Shown piece by piece: positions 61,405 to 64,000 of a DNA stretch of 64,000 bases. Source of the stretch: JAAURS01 sp044923475 (GTDB taxonomy: Bacteria > Cyanobacteriota > Cyanobacteriia > Thermosynechococcales > Thermosynechococcaceae); NCBI RefSeq assembly GCF_044923475.1, contig NZ_CP137338.1:3596001-3660000 (forward strand), in the 5' to 3' direction. Under the pieces are notes generated by a model. It did no database searches and was not told the origin of the DNA. It was given only the letters and a program-made list of their open reading frames with translations. The position numbers were made by a program, and so were the translations under genes. Every line of letters starts with the position of its first letter. Position 1 is the stretch's first letter.

Positions 61405-62763
61405 TCAGCTCTTCCCTTTAATAGGGTCCGCCTTTAGCTCAAAACGAGCCAAACGGTCGCAAATGTCTGCAAACAAAGGACGCTGAGAGGGAATCGGGTG
61501 GATACAATCTTGCTCGATGAGACGAAGCTGCTCGATAACCTGCGATTCGGCCATTAAATGCTCGTCGCAACGATCTAACAAGTCCTCTAACAAACAACCA
61601 AAGGCCCTGACCTCAAGTCGCTCCAGTGCCGCTCCAGTTGCGACATCGCTGCGCTCGTAAAAGGAAGCCGCGCCAAAATCGCCCAACAAACTATCTCCTT
61701 CATCGTTCGTCAGAATGTTATGGGCGTAAAGATCGCCATGCATAATTCCTTGGCGGTGTAAGTGGGCGGCGGCGGCAGCAATTCCCCGAGCGATGCGGAG
61801 GATAGAGGGTAAAGAAAACGAGGTTTCGGGTGCGTAGGTATCTCTCGTACAGGTGTCCAGGCTAGGCGGTCCGCCCAGATTGCTGTAGTCTGGCGGAATC
61901 AAGGACAGTACCAGCCCTGACTTGTTCTCAGGGTGATTCTCTACCTTGCCCAGTACGTTCGCTAGATTTGGGTGAGATCCTGCCGCAAGGCAAGCCTGCA
62001 TTTCATCCGCAGGTAATCCGTCGCTCGTAACCCGACCTTTAAAAACCTTGATGGCAACTCTTTGCGTTTCGGTCGAGGTTACCTGCCACAATCCCTCAGA
62101 AATCACACCAGAGGCACCCTCTCCGAGGGTATTCTCAAGAGCCAAGTCCTGCCAATCAATAGTGGAAAGGGGCGATCGCCCCTCTACTTCGCGCGCCGCA
62201 CAAAACGGGTTGCCCGCATACGCCAACCAAGACAAGCGTGGAAGTGCGAGCAACCACGGCGGCAGTTCTGTCAGGCAATTGGCGGAAAGCCGAATCAGCT
62301 CTAGATTCTGACAATTGGATATTGATTCGGGAAGCGACCTCAGACGGTTGCCAGCAAGCATGAACTTCTGCAAATGGGTGAAATTGCCGATCGACTGCGG
62401 CAGCCGTTCGAGCTCGTTCTGGGTCAGAATCAACCAGCTCAGGGTTGGAGGCAGGGCAGTTTCGCTAATGCACCGAATTCGATTGGACTTGAATCCAACG
62501 ATCCTGAGTTTGGGACATCGGGCGAGAACCTCCGGGATCTCCTCAAACTCGTTGTTGATAAAGAAAACAGCCTTGAGGTTTTGCAACCGTTCGAAGTCGT
62601 CGGGTAAGGCCTTCAGACTGTTGTTCGACAAATCCAACACTTCCAACGATTCTGCCAGATCGAAAACCTCTGACGGGACTCGGGTTAACCCGCAGGCCAG
62701 CGAAAGTTTTTGGGTGCCCGTAAGCTGGCCCGCGCGCAGCAAGTCGAGCGTTTCTGTACTCAA
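61405..62763 (-). CDS. Leucine-rich-repeat protein fused to a Ser/Thr protein kinase domain
   Basis: 452 residues from a TTG at 62763. N-terminal six to seven LRR units (about 20-190; LEVLDLSNNSLKALP, LSWLILTQNELERLP, LQKFMLAGNRLRSLP), then a kinase domain (210-450) with glycine loop GEGASG, Lys in VAIKVF, catalytic loop HGDLYAHNIL (HRD changed to HGD, catalytic Asp and Asn kept) and DFG in GDFGAAS. The activation segment is short and no APE is clear. A cytoplasmic sensor kinase; a possible source of phosphothreonine for FHA proteins is speculative. Confidence 0.9.
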   Translation of the reverse strand: MSTETLDLLRAGQLTGTQKLSLACGLTRVPSEVFDLAESLEVLDLSNNSLKALPDDFERLQNLKAVFFINNEFEEIPEVLARCPKLRIVGFKSNRIRCISETALPPTLSWLILTQNELERLPQSIGNFTHLQKFMLAGNRLRSLPESISNCQNLELIRLSANCLTELPPWLLALPRLSWLAYAGNPFCAAREVEGRSPLSTIDWQDLALENTLGEGASGVISEGLWQVTSTETQRVAIKVFKGRVTSDGLPADEMQACLAAGSHPNLANVLGKVENHPENKSGLVLSLIPPDYSNLGGPPSLDTCTRDTYAPETSFSLPSILRIARGIAAAAAHLHRQGIMHGDLYAHNILTNDEGDSLLGDFGAASFYERSDVATGAALERLEVRAFGCLLEDLLDRCDEHLMAESQVIEQLRLIEQDCIHPIPSQRPLFADICDRLARFELKADPIKGKS

Positions 62764-62937
62764 AATAGCAAACCCCTTGCGAATTCAGTTTGGCCCCGTT
62801 CGATCGCGCGACTCTCAAGCTGAGATCGCTACCTCCACTTAAGATACTATGCAGATACCATTCAGTACCCCATCGTTCTTAAAACCGAGCAACGCACTGA
62901 ATCCTGTTGCCAACCCCTTTAATTCGACGTCAGATCC

Positions 62938-63240
62938 TTAGCAGTACGGGCTGATATCTTCGCCGCAGTCATCCGCCAGATAGCAAAGCGCCCGAAACCG
63001 CAGTGCAACTAACTCCTCAAAGAACGGATTCAGCTTGCACAAAGGGGGAATATGGGCGATTTTGCGTCCGAAAAGTACGATATCTCGCTCGAACGGACAT
63101 TGAGCGGGCACAAATCGGCAAATGCGGTGAGCGAGTTCCCTATCCCGAACGGAGAGCCGATCGATCCACCGACGAATGGGGCGCAGCGGCGCAAAATTAT
63201 CGCAACCCTTTGGAGAGTGGATGGGTAAAACATGTTCCAT
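62938..63240 (-). CDS. Mo-dependent nitrogenase C-terminal-domain (Mo-nitro_C) protein
   Basis: 100 residues. RFVPAQCPFERDIVLFGRKI and HIPPLCKLNPFFEELVALRF with the final RALCYLADDCGED reproduce the Mo-nitro_C family, found as small stand-alone proteins in many cyanobacteria including non-fixers. The six cysteines suggest a metal or Fe-S site. Function unknown; no nif gene is in this window. Confidence 0.9.
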   Translation of the reverse strand: MEHVLPIHSPKGCDNFAPLRPIRRWIDRLSVRDRELAHRICRFVPAQCPFERDIVLFGRKIAHIPPLCKLNPFFEELVALRFRALCYLADDCGEDISPYC

Positions 63241-63409
63241 AGAAGCAAGCCAAAAACAAGGCCCAAACGTTATCTACTGGGAAATGTAACAAGAAATTTA
63301 CAAAACTGGCATGGGGGGAATAACCTATCGCTTGTAGAGATTTCCGCCGATCCGATCGAGAGCTTGTAGGCTAGAAAAGTCGATTCTTCGATTCGCCGCC
63401 ATTTCAACT

Positions 63410-63925
63410 ATGCAAAAGACTCATGCCTTCGCACTTCTAGCCCCCGTACCAGAGGAGCACCTCATTTCTGGATTGGAAGCGATCGCCGCCCAGTTAGACT
63501 CTGATGACTTACCAGCAGACCACGTCCCCAAAATTGCCTTTGGGAGCATGGCCTTTGAAGTGCTGGCGGAGGTCGAAAAACTGCGGGCTGGGAAATCTGT
63601 TGAGGTTTTAATTTATGCCTCTCACGCCAAAGGAGAGCAGCCTCTGAATCCAGAAGCGACTTGGCGGGGGCTGTACGTGGGGTGTGTGGGGTCGCGTCGA
63701 GGTCGTTATCCAGGAAAATCTATTTTCCGACCTCAAGCTACGGCAACCGACAAACTCAATTGGGCCGTGTTTTGGGAAGTGCAGGAGCTAGAACGGCTCA
63801 AAACATCAATACCCATTGGGAGTTTGACGGGGAAGGGAAAAAAGACGCCCTATCAATCTCGATTCATCCCGGAAGGTCCGGTTCAGATTGACTATCCCGC
63901 TTCTAAAGGAAAGCAAAATCCGTAA
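63410..63925 (+). CDS. Unknown cyanobacterial protein
   Basis: 171 residues, not recognised. Soluble, mixed alpha/beta, with MQKTHAFALLAPVPEEHLIS at the start, WRGLYVGCVGSRRGRYPGKS in the middle and a basic C-terminus. HIP1 site and composition match the chromosome. Possibly a nucleic-acid- or ligand-binding protein, but nothing specific can be shown. Confidence 0.65.
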   Translation: MQKTHAFALLAPVPEEHLISGLEAIAAQLDSDDLPADHVPKIAFGSMAFEVLAEVEKLRAGKSVEVLIYASHAKGEQPLNPEATWRGLYVGCVGSRRGRYPGKSIFRPQATATDKLNWAVFWEVQELERLKTSIPIGSLTGKGKKTPYQSRFIPEGPVQIDYPASKGKQNP

Positions 63926-63939
63926 ACAAAAAATCAAGT

Positions 63940-64000
63940 CTACTCTTCGAACGCATTCAGCTCGGGCATTAAGGCCATTGCTTCATACATCCACGTAGAC
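63940..64000 (-). CDS. C-terminal end of a gene running off the window
   Basis: On the minus strand a frame enters from the window edge and ends STWMYEAMALMPELNAFEE then TAG at 63940-63942. It shows ordinary codon use and an acidic C-terminus. Too short to identify. Confidence 0.35.
   Translation of the reverse strand, partial: STWMYEAMALMPELNAFEE

Noticed and set aside
62938..63240. Evidence for nitrogen fixation
   Set aside because: Mo-nitro_C small proteins are common in non-fixing cyanobacteria and no nif gene is present.

Overview
The window is cyanobacterial chromosome. The evidence is the very frequent HIP1 octamer (GCGATCGC) inside nearly every housekeeping gene, a CpcS/CpeS-type bilin lyase, a Ycf51 protein, an NdhD subunit typical of the photosynthetic NDH-1 complex, a two-subunit-type HisH, and a Mo-nitrogenase C-terminal-domain protein. 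The genus cannot be fixed from the sequence alone. No CRISPR array, rRNA operon or phage structural gene was seen.

Layout: 1-3.6 kb is the edge of a polysaccharide cluster (a Wzx-like flippase cut by the window edge, and a CapD/FlaA1-type nucleotide-sugar dehydratase fused to a degenerate EAL domain). Next comes a 1.2 kb AT-rich stretch without a convincing gene. 4.8-8.5 kb holds a metzincin-like protease abutting a bilin lyase gene, S-formylglutathione hydrolase and an unknown membrane protein. 8.7-10.1 kb is glcD. 10.4-13.5 kb is an accessory pocket: an intact IS256-family element with a perfect 9-bp target duplication, followed by an AT-rich, ATGA-overlapping gene pair (a DUF4365-like nuclease-fold protein and a large unknown protein). 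13.5-23.5 kb holds an EI24/CysZ-like protein, a FIST protein, Ycf51 and an FHA cluster: two divergent paralogous FHA-FHA-ABC half-transporters and a class III nucleotide cyclase with an FHA tail.

23.6-34.8 kb carries argD, ndhD, an alpha/beta hydrolase, rmlD, a HEAT-repeat protein, thioredoxin, an IS1-family element inserted exactly at the stop codon of nrdR, a SpoIIM-like protein and an ABC-F ATPase. 34.9-44.7 kb carries a TPR-CHAT protein (pseudo-enzyme by motif), tatC, a Fur-family regulator, tRNA-Leu(CAG), an SpoU-type methyltransferase, an Anbu proteasome-like peptidase, tRNA-Gly(GCC), panB, hisH and rsmD. 44.7-51.7 kb is a second glycan region: GT39, GT4, GT2, a DegT/DnrJ aminotransferase and a Gfo/Idh/MocA dehydrogenase, which together look like an amino-sugar assembly set. 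51.8-64 kb holds a TPR membrane protein, class I aldolase, an ISAzo13-family element with a frameshift site, a histidine phosphatase, a nitroreductase, a Tat-exported amine oxidase, a 53-residue Pmp3-like membrane protein, an amino-acid-type solute-binding lipoprotein, a rhomboid protease, an LRR-kinase fusion, a Mo-nitro_C protein and an unknown protein.

Best candidates for something undescribed: the two-gene DUF4365 module beside the IS256 element (11850-13468), the dehydratase-EAL fusion (756-3614) and the three-protein FHA cluster (16362-23466). Many gene starts were moved from the longest frame to an internal ATG/GTG with a visible ribosome-binding site; these choices are stated entry by entry.
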